From: Candidatus Proximibacter danicus
Lineage (GTDB): Bacteria > Pseudomonadota > Gammaproteobacteria > Burkholderiales > Rhodocyclaceae
Reading direction: 5' to 3'
Assembly (NCBI GenBank): GCA_016710885.1
Contig: JADJUC010000001.1
Location: forward strand, 248,001-312,000
Length of the DNA stretch: 64,000 nucleotides
Under the pieces are notes generated by a model. That model saw only the letters and a program-made list of their open reading frames with translations. It was not told where the DNA came from and did not search any database. Below, one piece after another: positions 9,471-18,233 of this stretch; positions within the stretch are counted from its first letter, which is position 1; each line of letters opens with the position of its first letter. Made by a program: the position numbers and the translations under genes.

Positions 9471-10714
9471 ACACCATCGAGATAGACGAGACCGTCGATC
9501 TCCGGTGCATCGGCCTTGCTGCGGGCCATGGCGCCCTCCTCGTCCACTTCATCGACAAGGACTTCGATTTCGCGGCCGATCTTGGCGGCCATCAGTTCAG
9601 CGGAAATGTCTTCCTGCAATTCCATCAGCTGGCGCTGGCGTTCTTCGCGTACGTCTTGCGGCACAGCCTCGGCCAACGAGTTGGCGACGGCACCTTCGAC
9701 CGGTGAGTAGGCAAAGCAGCCGACACGGTCGAGCTTCGCTTCTTCCAGAAATCCGAGCAGCTCCTCGAACTCTTCTTCGGTTTCGCCGGGGAAGCCGGCG
9801 ATGAAGGTGGAGCGGATGGTGATCTCCGGACAGATCGCGCGCCAGGCCTTGATGCGCTCAAGGTTGTTCTCGGCGCTGGCCGGGCGTTTCATGGCCTTGA
9901 GCACACGTGGGCTGGCGTGCTGGAATGGCACATCCAGATACGGCAGCAGTTTGCCCTCGGCCATCAACGGGATCAGTTCATCGACGCTGGGGTACGGATA
10001 GACGTAATGCAGGCGCACCCAGATACCGAATTCGGCCAGCGCCTCGCACAACTCCTTCAGCCGCGTCTTGACCGGGCGCCCGCCCCAGAAACCCATGCGG
10101 TACTTGAGGTCGACGCCGTAGGCCGAGGTGTCCTGCGAGATGACGAGGATTTCCTTGACGCCGGCTTCGGCCAGGTTCTTCGCTTCCTGCAGCACGTCGC
10201 CGATCGGCCGGCTGACCAGCGGGCCGCGCATCGAGGGAATGATGCAGAAGGTGCAACTGTGGTTGCAGCCTTCGGAAATCTTGATGTAGGCGTAGTGCTG
10301 CGGCGTCAGGCGAATGCCCTGCGGCGGCACCAGGCTGGAGAATGGATCGTGCGGCTGCGGCAGGTGGTTATGCACGTGGTGCATGACCTCGTCCGTCGCA
10401 TGCGGACCGGTGATAGCCAGTACCGACGGATGCGCGCTGCGCACCACCTCGTCCTTGGCGCCCAGGCAACCGGTAACGATGACCTTGCCGTTTTCGGTCA
10501 GCGCCTCGCCGATGGCGTCGAGCGATTCCTCGACGGCGGCGTCGATGAAGCCGCAGGTATTGACGACCACGAGGTCGGCGCCTTCATAGGAGCCGGAGAT
10601 CAGATAACCCTCGGCACGCAAGCGGGTGAGGATCTGCTCGGAGTCGGCGGTGGCTTTGGGACAGCCAAGAGAAACAAAGCCGACGGTTGCCGGCTTTTGC
10701 GAAGCACTATTCAC
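9471..10714 (-). CDS. rimO: RimO, ribosomal protein S12 methylthiotransferase, 3' end missing
   Basis: RimO adds a methylthio group to Asp of ribosomal protein uS12. The N-terminal UPF0004 domain (VGFVSLGCPKATADSEQIL, with further Cys in VVNTCGFID and VTGCLG) and the radical-SAM CxxxCxxC motif in EGCNHSCTFCIIPSMRG are intact. About 414 residues are native, reaching the TRAM domain at ADAPEIDGLVYLDG. The last roughly 25-30 residues are missing: the frame continues for 77 foreign codons to a stop at 9239, through patatin sequence in another frame. The start is 21 bases after the phaR stop. Confidence 0.9.
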
Positions 10715-10735
10715 GTGATGCTGCCCTGAAAAAAG

Positions 10736-11311
10736 TTACTTGTCGCCCCCCTCGGGCTTCTTGCCGTCGGGCGGGAAATTGGGGGGAAAGGGGAAACCGG
10801 TAAAGATGTTGCGCGTCTGGCTCTGCAACTGCTCCTGCATCTGCTGTGCCATTTTCTTGCTCTGGTCCATGTAGGCCGCCATCATCTGGTTCATCGCCGG
10901 CCCCTGAAAGTTCAGGAACTGCGTCCACATGTCGCTCTGCATCTGACTGTTTTCACTACCGTACAACCCGCGGGACTGCTCCTGCATCTTGCCCTGGAAG
11001 TCGACGAAGGCCTTGATGTTGTTCTCAAGGTACTTGCCCAGCATGCCTTGCATGGAATGCCCGTAGAAACGGATGACCTGGCCCAGCAGCTCAGTGGTAA
11101 ACAGCGGCATGCCACCGCTCTCTTCTTCAAGAATGATCTGGAGCAGAATGCTGCGAGAAAGATCTTCCCCGCTCTTGGCGTCCACTACCTTGAAATTCTC
11201 GAACGCCAGGACCAGATCCTTGACGTCGCTAAGCGTGATGTAAGCGCTTGTTTTGGTGTCGTAAAGACGGCGATTCGGATACTTCTTGATCAGTCGCGAC
11301 TGCTCCGACAT
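10736..11311 (-). CDS. phaR: PhaR, polyhydroxyalkanoate synthesis regulator
   Basis: PhaR is a repressor that binds DNA and PHA granules and controls phasin expression. The N-terminal DNA-binding/PHB-accumulation domain opens IKKYPNRRLYDTKTSAYITL, nearly invariant in the family, followed by the second domain (LLGQVIRFYGHSMQGMLGKYL). The C terminus is Met/Gln-rich (MQSDMWTQFLNFQGPAMNQM) and ends in a Pro/Gly-rich tail. Length (191 residues) is normal. It lies directly downstream of the two phaB genes, the classical phaC-phaB-phaR arrangement of betaproteobacteria. Confidence 0.95.
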   Translation of the reverse strand: MSEQSRLIKKYPNRRLYDTKTSAYITLSDVKDLVLAFENFKVVDAKSGEDLSRSILLQIILEEESGGMPLFTTELLGQVIRFYGHSMQGMLGKYLENNIKAFVDFQGKMQEQSRGLYGSENSQMQSDMWTQFLNFQGPAMNQMMAAYMDQSKKMAQQMQEQLQSQTRNIFTGFPFPPNFPPDGKKPEGGDK

Positions 11312-11398
11312 GACGACATTTCCTCCAGAGAGTGATTCACGTTCATGGCGCTCTTCGGCACCTCGAATTGCTGCATCGCAAAATTATACAACAGTATG

Positions 11399-11423
11399 AA
11401 AAACGGCCCCTTGCGGGGCCGTT
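11399..11423 (-). terminator. Intrinsic terminator after phaB
   Basis: On the minus strand the stem AACGGCCCCGC / GCGGGGCCGTT-type hairpin (11402-11423) is followed by a T run and lies 16 bases after the phaB stop. It should separate phaCBB from phaR transcription. Confidence 0.85.
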
Positions 11424-11438
11424 GATTTCTGCTGTGAC

Positions 11439-12182
11439 TTACTGGTAGTACAGGCCGCCGTTGATGTTCAACGTGGCACCGGTGGTGAAGCCCGACAGGT
11501 CGTTGGCCAGGAAGGCGCAGGCGTAGCCAATTTCTTCCGGCTTGGCCAGGCGCTTCATCGGCACGGAATCAACGATGCCCTTGAGCACGTCTTCACGGAT
11601 GGCCATGACCATCTTGGTGGCGACGTAGCCCGGAGCGATGGCATTGACCGTCACGCCCTTGGCGGCGAGTTCAGCGGCCAGTGCCTTGGTGAAGCCAATG
11701 ACGCCGGCCTTGGCGGCCGAGTAGTTGGTCTGGCCCATCTGGCCTTTGACACCGTTCACCGACGAGATGTTGATGATGCGGCCCCAGCCGCGCTCGGCCA
11801 TCTTGCCGGAAACCTGCTTGGTCAGGTTAAAGAGGCTGGTCAGGTTGGTGGCAATGACGGCGTCCCACTGGTCGCGTTCCATCTTGGCGAACATCTTGTC
11901 GCGGGTGATGCCGGCGTTGTTCACCAGAATGTCGATCGGGCCAGCATTGGCTTCGGCTTCAGCGACCATGGCCTGGCAAGAGGCGAGGTCGGCAACGTCG
12001 CCAGCGACGCAGACGAAATCCTTGAAACCAGCGGCTTCCATTTCCTTCAGCCACTCGTCCTTGTTGTCGAACTGCGGATGATAGGAGGCAACGACCTTGT
12101 GGCCGGCCTTGGCCAGTTCCTGACAAATGGCGGTACCGAGACCACCCATGGCGCCAGTTACGAATGCAATTCTTTGTGTCAT
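11439..12182 (-). CDS. phaB: Acetoacetyl-CoA reductase PhaB (intact copy)
   Basis: This SDR enzyme reduces acetoacetyl-CoA to (R)-3-hydroxybutyryl-CoA with NADPH for PHA synthesis. The cofactor motif is VTGAMGGLGTAIC, the NNAG motif is ILVNNAGITRD, and the catalytic Ser-Tyr-Lys are in INISSVNG and QTNYSAAKAG. It ends in LNINGGLYYQ. Length (247 residues) matches the family. It follows a frameshifted paralogue, so it may be the working copy; the two are similar but clearly diverged. A strong terminator follows. Confidence 0.95.
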   Translation of the reverse strand: MTQRIAFVTGAMGGLGTAICQELAKAGHKVVASYHPQFDNKDEWLKEMEAAGFKDFVCVAGDVADLASCQAMVAEAEANAGPIDILVNNAGITRDKMFAKMERDQWDAVIATNLTSLFNLTKQVSGKMAERGWGRIINISSVNGVKGQMGQTNYSAAKAGVIGFTKALAAELAAKGVTVNAIAPGYVATKMVMAIREDVLKGIVDSVPMKRLAKPEEIGYACAFLANDLSGFTTGATLNINGGLYYQ

Positions 12183-12239
12183 TTTTTTATCCCTCTGCTG
12201 CTGTTGAAAAAACCGAAAAACAAGCGATTCGGCCAGCCA

Positions 12240-12969
12240 TTAGAACATGTGCTGACCACCGTTGATTGAAATATTGGCGCCGGTGACAAAGGCAGCTTCG
12301 TCGGACGACAGGTAGGCGACGAGGCCGGCGATTTCCTCCGGTTTGCCCAGACGCGCCACCGGAATCTGCGGCAAGATCTTCGAATCGAGGATCTCCTGCG
12401 GGATGGCCATGACCATCTTCGTGCCGATATAACCGGGTGAAATGGTGTTCACCGTTACACCGGCCCTTGCCACTTCCAGCGCCAGCGCCTTGGTGAAGCC
12501 ATGCATCCCGGCCTTGGCTGCGGAGTAGTTGGTTTGACCGAAAGCCCCCTTCTGGCCGTTCACCGACGAGACGTTGATGACGCGCCCCCACTTGCGCTCG
12601 ATCATGCCCTCCATGACCTGCTTGGTCATGTTGAAGACGGAGTCGAGGTTGGTGTGAATGACGGCATCCCAATCGGCCTTGGTCATTTTCTTGAAGGTCA
12701 TGTCACGGGTAATACCGGCGTTGTTCACCAGCACATCCACCGGTCCGACCTCGCGGGTGACTTCATCGACACACGCTTTGCAGGCATCGAAATCACCCAC
12801 GTCGCACGGGAAGGCGCGGAAACCATAGCCCATGGCATTCATCGATGCCAGCCAATCCTTGGCCTTGCTGTTGCCCTGGCGAATAGGTCGTAACGACCTT
12901 GTATCCCAACGCTGCCAGCTTGATACAAACCGCTTCACCCAGCCCGCCCATACCCCCGGTGACTGCATA
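12240..12969 (-). CDS. phaB: Acetoacetyl-CoA reductase PhaB paralogue, fused to phaC and frameshifted
   Basis: From DWLASMNAMGYGFRAFPCDV onward the frame is a typical PhaB (LVNNAGITRDMTFKKM, NVSSVNGQKG, QTNYSAAKAGMHGF, end SINGGQHMF). The nucleotide-binding N terminus, YAVTGGMGGLGEAVCIKLAA, is present but in the neighbouring frame and continuous with PhaC; the frame change is near 12875. The first few codons and the phaC-phaB spacer are absent. The open frame offers an ATG at 12968, but its first 30 residues are out-of-frame nonsense. Together with the intact copy downstream this makes a phaC-phaB-phaB cluster. Confidence 0.85.
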
Positions 12970-14613
12970 TTGCTTCAACCAGGCGGACCAGTCGCTCCAC
13001 CAGCTGCCTTTCCTTTCTTCGGCAGCCGCCAGCCAGGCATCGGAATCAAGCCGGGTGTCGTCGTTAACCCAGAAACTGCGCTTGTTTTTTACCGCCGGGT
13101 TGACGACCCCGGCAATATGGCCGCTGGCCCCAAGGACGAAGCGCGAGTTGCCGCCAAGCAGGCGGGTGCTCAGATAGGCCGTCTGCCACGGCACAATGTG
13201 GTCTTCGCGCGCAGCCAGCAGGTAGTTCGGCATGCCGATGCGGCCAAGGTCGACACGCGCACCACACATTTCCAGCTTGCCGGGAACGCGCAGGCTGTTG
13301 TTCAAGTACAGGTTGCGCATGTACCACGCGGCGAACGGCCCCGGCAGGTTGGTCGAATCGGAATTCCAGTAAAGCAGGTCGAAGGCTTGCGGCTTCTGAC
13401 CCTTCAGGTAGTTGCCGGAAACATAGTTCCAGATCAGGTCGTTGGCGCGCAGCGATGAGAAGGTGCCAGATAGTTCACGCCCTGCCAGCAAGCCGCCTTT
13501 GCCTATGGTGGCATCACGCCTCGCACAGCTCTGCTCGTCGATGAAGAGCCCGATCTCGCCGGTATCGGAAAAATCCAGCAGGGTGGTGAGCAAGGTCAGG
13601 CTGGAAACCCAGTCCTCGCCACGCGCCGCCAGCACGGCCAGCGAACTGGAAAGGATGGTGCCGCCGACACAGAAGCCGAGCGCATTAACCTGATCGACCT
13701 TGCAGATTTCACGGGCAACTGCCAGCGCGGTCAGTGGCCCCTGTTCCAGATAATCGTTCCAGCCCAGATGCCCTTGGGCCGCCTTCGGGTTGCGCCACGA
13801 GACAAGGAAGACCGTATTGCCCTGCTCCACCGCATAACGGACGAATGAATTCTCGGCCTGCAGGTCGAGAATGTAGAACTTGTTGATGCACGGCGGAACG
13901 ATGACCAGGGGACGTTTCGCCACCTTGTCGGTCAGCGGCGAATACTGGATGAGCTGGATGAGTTCATTCTCAAAGACGACGGACCCGGGCGTCGTTGCCA
14001 GGTTCTGACCGACTTCGAAAGCCGTATCGTCGGTCATCGAGATGCGGCCTTTTTCGAAGTCCCTGATCAGGTTGTTGATGCCCTCAGTGATGCTCTGCCC
14101 CTTGGTTTCAACCGCGTGTTTGACGAACTCCGGGTTGGTTGCCGCGAAATTCGAGGGGGCCATTGCGTCGAGATACTGGCGAGCGAGGAAACGCAGGCGG
14201 TCACGCGCCTTGTCGTCCTCCGCCGGGGCCAACTCAACAAGTTCGCGAAGGTAGCGTGAATTGAGCAGATAGCTCTGGCGGATGTAGTCAAAAATGGGAC
14301 TCTGCCGCCATTCCGGCGCAGAAAAGCGACGGTCACCCGGTTCTGCCGACACTTCGAACGCGGCGGCGCCCGGTGCACCGTCCTTGCCACGGGCAAGCAT
14401 GGCATTCCAGAGCTGCGTTTGTTCCTGAATAAATTTCTGCTGCAGCACCGTAAGCTGCGCGGGGTCGGGCGTACCGAGCTTGATCGGGGCGCCACCGAAG
14501 GGGTGCTGGGCCTCGGGCGATTCGAGGAAGCTGAAGAACTGCTGCGCCATCGCCTGCCCGGCCTGAACGAACTGCTGCATTGCGGGAGCAAAGGGGTCTG
14601 TCGTCTTCGACAT
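12970..14613 (-). CDS. phaC: Class I poly(3-hydroxyalkanoate) synthase PhaC, C-terminal end missing
   Basis: PhaC polymerises (R)-3-hydroxyacyl-CoA into PHA on the granule. The ATG at 14611-14613 (MSKTTDPFAPAMQQF) is preferred over an upstream in-frame ATG that would add 45 unconserved residues. The lipase-like box GFCVGGT gives catalytic Cys315, with Asp471 in AREDHIVPW and His499 in GASGHIAGVVNP. The native sequence stops at GSWWSDWSAWLK (residue 547); the usual last 25-35 residues are missing and the frame runs directly into phaB. The protein is otherwise complete. It heads the PHA operon. Confidence 0.92.
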
Positions 14614-14807
14614 TGTGTCTGAATCCTGGCTTGGGGGCTGATGCAGAGACCGAGAAAAGCGTCTGCGAACAAACCGTGTTGTTGTCGCGATGATTTTGCA
14701 TTGCACCATGGGGCCTGTCAATGGCGAGCGGCATGGCTTTTCAGTCAATGGCTATTCGATGCTCGCAACGGCCTATTGCAAGGTCGCTACCTGTCGCGGG
14801 AAAGCAC

Positions 14808-15110
14808 TCAGCACGCCAGCTGACTGGCCAGGCAAACGCTCTGCCGCGCATAGGCCAGCGCGATCCACAACCAGAACAGCAGGAAGAAGGTGACGAAGGG
14901 GAGATGTCGGTCGATCACGACACGGGGAGTAATTGCGCGGGCAATGCGGATCACGGGTCGGGTAAGTAGCTGAAAGAGCTGATAGATGACGTTTTTCTCG
15001 CGTCTGGCACCAACGATCAGAGTCAGAATCCCTTGCCCAAGCAGAAACAGGCCGGCAACTTCGACGAGCGAACGAAGTGCGCTGATAACGAACACTGCGG
15101 GGTTATCCAC
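14808..15110 (-). CDS. Small integral membrane protein of unknown function
   Basis: About 100 residues with two or three hydrophobic segments (SLVEVAGLFLLGQGILTLIV; PFVTFFLLFWLWIALAYA) separated by a basic loop (REKNVIYQLFQLLTRPVIRIARAITPR). The arrangement recalls YggT-like proteins but I do not claim membership. The GTG at 15108-15110 overlaps the DUF4212 gene stop (GTGGATAA) and is preferred; an ATG at 15140 would lie deeper inside that gene. Being coupled to the symporter subunits, it may be an accessory of the transporter. Function unknown. Confidence 0.55.
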   Translation of the reverse strand: MDNPAVFVISALRSLVEVAGLFLLGQGILTLIVGARREKNVIYQLFQLLTRPVIRIARAITPRVVIDRHLPFVTFFLLFWLWIALAYARQSVCLASQLAC

Positions 15111-15378
15111 CCTCTTCTTCCTCGCTTTCGAGGTGCCCATACTCGATATCGAGATTGTTCATGTAACGGGCGTAGTACCAGATAATCACCACGTACACCA
15201 GCAGCGCCCCCTGCGCACCCATATAAAAACCGAGCGGAAAGCCGAGGATGACGATGCTGTTGAGTTCGCGGGCGTAGAACGGGACCACGAAAGTGACGAC
15301 AAACCAGATGAGCAGGAGAACAGCTGTCACCACCAGGTTTTTGTGCCAGTAACTTTCGTGCTTCCGTATCGTTTGCAA
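15103..15378 (-). CDS. DUF4212 small subunit of sodium:solute symporter
   Basis: The 91-residue protein has the DUF4212 pattern: short N terminus, two transmembrane helices (NLVVTAVLLLIWFVVTFVVP; GAQGALLVYVVIIWYYARYM) with the loop FYARELNSIVILGFPLGFYM, and an acidic C terminus. Such proteins are encoded beside VC_2705-type sodium:solute symporters and are thought to be their small subunit. Here it lies downstream of the large subunit (71-base gap) rather than upstream as often seen. Confidence 0.85.
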   Translation of the reverse strand: MQTIRKHESYWHKNLVVTAVLLLIWFVVTFVVPFYARELNSIVILGFPLGFYMGAQGALLVYVVIIWYYARYMNNLDIEYGHLESEEEEGG

Positions 15379-15449
15379 GGAAGGCTCACTCCGTCGGTAA
15401 ATATCGTAACGCTAGCGGCATGGCGAGCATTGCCAGCATCCAAACAACG

Positions 15450-17486
15450 CTAATGCACCGGGTAACGCAGCCGCTCAATCAGCTCCTGCGTTTTTTGCGG
15501 CGGTGGCGGCGTCATCAAACTGACAACGACAATCACCAGAAAACCCACTGGCACGCCCCAGATACCAGCGGAAGTCGATTGCACTTCCAGCCAGGGTTCC
15601 ATGCCGATGCCGTGCAGCCCAAGCCAGGCAATGCTGTCGAATTGCACACGCACCATATAGTAGAGCGTGATCAGCAGCCCCGCCAGCATGCCGGCCACAG
15701 CCCCTTCCTTGTTGGCGCGCTTCCAGAAAATACCGAGTACCAGCGCCGGAAAAAATGCCGCGCCGGCAATCGAAAAAGCCCAGGCCACCATCGAGAGAAT
15801 GGTCGCCGGCTTTTGTGCTGCAACCATTGCTGCGAGCACCGCCACCACGAGCAAAAGCGACTTCGAAATCACCAACCGCCATTGTGTGCTCGCCTGCGGG
15901 CGGATGATCTTGTAATAGACGTCGTGCGAGAGCGCGCCAGTGATGGTCAGCAAAAGACCATCCGCCGTCGACAGGGCGGCAGACAATGCTCCGGCGGCAA
16001 CCAGGCCGGAAATGACGTAAGGCAGCCCGGCGATTTCCGGCGTAGCCAGCACAATCACATCCGGGTTCAGCGTCAGCTCCGCCAACTGCAGCAGGCCATC
16101 ACGATTGATATCCTCGATCGATACCAGACCAAGCTTGCCCCAGGCGGCGATCCAGCCAGGCAAGCGGGCAATTTCGCTATTCACCAGGTGCAGATAAATT
16201 TCATATTTGGCGAAGACGGCATAGGCAGGAGCCGTCAGGTACAAGGCCAGAATGAAGAAAAGCGACCAAAAAACCGAGGACCGCGCTTCGCGTACGGTCG
16301 GTGTCGTGTAGTAGCGCATAAGGATGTGCGGCAGCGCCGCCGTACCCACCATCAGACAGAAAACCAGCGTCAGGAAATTGATGCGCGCCGCATTGCGTGC
16401 GTCTTCGCTGTTACCGGGAAAGGCCTCGGCATGCGGATTGGGAACGCTGGCGCGCTCCAGCGCTGCCTTGCGCGCCTCGTTCCATTTTGATCGTGCTTCA
16501 TCGGCATTGGCAGGCAACTCCCGACGCTGGCGCTCGAGCACCACGATTTCGCGCATGCTGGCGCTGCTGTCCAGCTTGCGCTCATTAATCTGGGTCGACA
16601 GGCGCTGCTTCTCCTCGGCCAGCGATTCTGGAAGCGCCTGAATTCGCTCCGCGAGCGCTTCGGCACGCTCGCGATACAACTGGCGGGCGCTTTCCTCTGC
16701 TGGCGAATAGAAGACCTGTGTCTCCAGTACCCGCAATCGCTCCAGCACCTCGCCGTAAACGATCTGTGGAATCGGCACGTTAGTGACCTTGACGGACAAC
16801 ATTGCGACCGGGGTGATGTAAGCGACGATCAGGATCACGTACTGCGCCACCTGCGTCCAGGTCACTGCACGCATGCCGCCGAGAAAGGAGCAGACCAGGA
16901 TACCGGCCAGCCCGAGAAAGACGCCGATCTCGAACTGCAAACCGACGAAGCGGCTGGCAATCAGGCCGACGCCGTAGATCTGTGCAACCACATAAACAAA
17001 GGAGGCGAGAACAACGGCAAAAACACCTACCAGGCGCGCCGCATTCCCTCCGTAGCGAGCTGCGAGAAAGTCGGGGATGGTGTATTGGCCGAACTTGCGC
17101 AAGTAAGGTGCAAGCAGCAGGGCGACCAGCACGTAGCCGCCGGTCCAGCCCATCACATAGGCGAGCCCCTGGTAGCCGGAGAGATAGAGCGTGCCGGCAA
17201 GGCCGATGAAGGATGCTGCACTCATCCAGTCGGCACCAGTCGCCATGCCGTTGAACACCGCAGGTACGCGGCGTCCGGCCACGTAGTACTCGGAAACGTT
17301 GGAGGTTCGGCTCATGATGCCGATGGCGGCATAGATCATGATCGTGAAGAACAGGAAGGCGTAGCCAATCCAGCGCGGCGGCATACCTTGCTGCTCCAGC
17401 ACCGCAAGCAGCAGAATGAGCGCGATGAAGCCTCCCGTGTAGGCGAGGTAGTACCCGCGCAGACGGCTGGAGAGGTCGTTGCTCAT
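15450..17486 (-). CDS. Sodium:solute symporter large subunit (VC_2705 type) with large soluble insertion
   Basis: A 678-residue SSS-family transporter, probably for acetate or another monocarboxylate (inference from neighbours acs and DUF4212). Family motifs include TSNVSEYYVAGRRVPAVFNG, GADWMSAASFIG and GALSAALSTADGLLLTI. Residues about 245-366 form a charged, helix-rich insertion (AEALAERIQALPES, EEKQRLSTQINERK, VVLERQRRELPA) with coiled-coil character and no transmembrane segment, making the protein about 90 residues longer than I would expect for the family. It follows the exonuclease gene by 24 bases and is in one operon with DUF294-1. Confidence 0.9.
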   Translation of the reverse strand: MSNDLSSRLRGYYLAYTGGFIALILLLAVLEQQGMPPRWIGYAFLFFTIMIYAAIGIMSRTSNVSEYYVAGRRVPAVFNGMATGADWMSAASFIGLAGTLYLSGYQGLAYVMGWTGGYVLVALLLAPYLRKFGQYTIPDFLAARYGGNAARLVGVFAVVLASFVYVVAQIYGVGLIASRFVGLQFEIGVFLGLAGILVCSFLGGMRAVTWTQVAQYVILIVAYITPVAMLSVKVTNVPIPQIVYGEVLERLRVLETQVFYSPAEESARQLYRERAEALAERIQALPESLAEEKQRLSTQINERKLDSSASMREIVVLERQRRELPANADEARSKWNEARKAALERASVPNPHAEAFPGNSEDARNAARINFLTLVFCLMVGTAALPHILMRYYTTPTVREARSSVFWSLFFILALYLTAPAYAVFAKYEIYLHLVNSEIARLPGWIAAWGKLGLVSIEDINRDGLLQLAELTLNPDVIVLATPEIAGLPYVISGLVAAGALSAALSTADGLLLTITGALSHDVYYKIIRPQASTQWRLVISKSLLLVVAVLAAMVAAQKPATILSMVAWAFSIAGAAFFPALVLGIFWKRANKEGAVAGMLAGLLITLYYMVRVQFDSIAWLGLHGIGMEPWLEVQSTSAGIWGVPVGFLVIVVVSLMTPPPPQKTQELIERLRYPVH

Positions 17487-17510
17487 CGAGGAATCTTCAA
17501 GATTTTCTCC

Positions 17511-18230
17511 CTACCCTGCACGCCGCAACCGACGACGCGCCTTCTCCATGCCCATGAATATTTCGGCAGAATCCTTGCCCAGCGCGACGCCACGCGTCTG
17601 TGCCACTTGCAGGAGCATAGCCGTGGCATAAGCATCGGAAACGGCATTGTGCCGAAGGATGTTCTCGATACCAAAAGATTCCAGCCAGGGGTCCAGCCCC
17701 ACCTGATCATCGATGCGCTCACGATAGAGCTCCGGCAATACCCAGGCCAGGTCGATCCACGGCAGGGCGATGGTACACCCAAGATAGCGCGACATCGCGC
17801 GCTCGATCATGGTCTGGTCGAACAAGGCGTGGTAGGCCACCAGCGGCGCCTTGCCGATGTAGTGGAGAAAATCCAGGAGTGCATCGACAGGATCCATCCC
17901 CTCCCGCTGGGCACTGCCGCCAATGCCGTGGATGAGGATATTGTCGTGCGAGCTCACCTCATCCTGGCGCAACACGACTTCAAAGGCGTTGTCGAGCTCG
18001 ATCATGCCGCGATTGACAGCAACGGCACCAATCGAGATCAGGCGATCCTTCACCATATGCAAGCCGCTCGCCTCTACATCGACGACCACATAACGCGTCA
18101 GAAAGTGCGAACGAGAAAGATATTCAGTCGGCAGCATGCGCCAGGCCTCAAGAGACGCGGCCTGCTCGGGCGTCAAGGCAACGGCAGGCGACCCGACCAC
18201 ACCGCCAAAGAGGTTCCTTAGCCACTGCAT
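17511..18230 (-). CDS. DnaQ-like DEDDh 3'-5' exonuclease (pair 1)
   Basis: The 239-residue protein shows the exonuclease motifs VVVDVEASGLH (Exo I, D-x-E), LVAYHALFDQTMIER (Exo II, with HALFD) and HNAVSDAYATAMLL (Exo III, H...D). An N-terminal extension of about 45 residues precedes the domain. It is not a full DNA polymerase epsilon subunit. It starts three bases after the stop of the DUF294 protein and precedes the symporter, a linkage repeated twice more in this window with other DUF294-exonuclease pairs. Its substrate is unknown; RNA, DNA or a nucleotide modification are all possible. Confidence 0.85.
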   Translation of the reverse strand: MQWLRNLFGGVVGSPAVALTPEQAASLEAWRMLPTEYLSRSHFLTRYVVVDVEASGLHMVKDRLISIGAVAVNRGMIELDNAFEVVLRQDEVSSHDNILIHGIGGSAQREGMDPVDALLDFLHYIGKAPLVAYHALFDQTMIERAMSRYLGCTIALPWIDLAWVLPELYRERIDDQVGLDPWLESFGIENILRHNAVSDAYATAMLLQVAQTRGVALGKDSAEIFMGMEKARRRLRRAG

Positions 18231-18233
18231 CGC

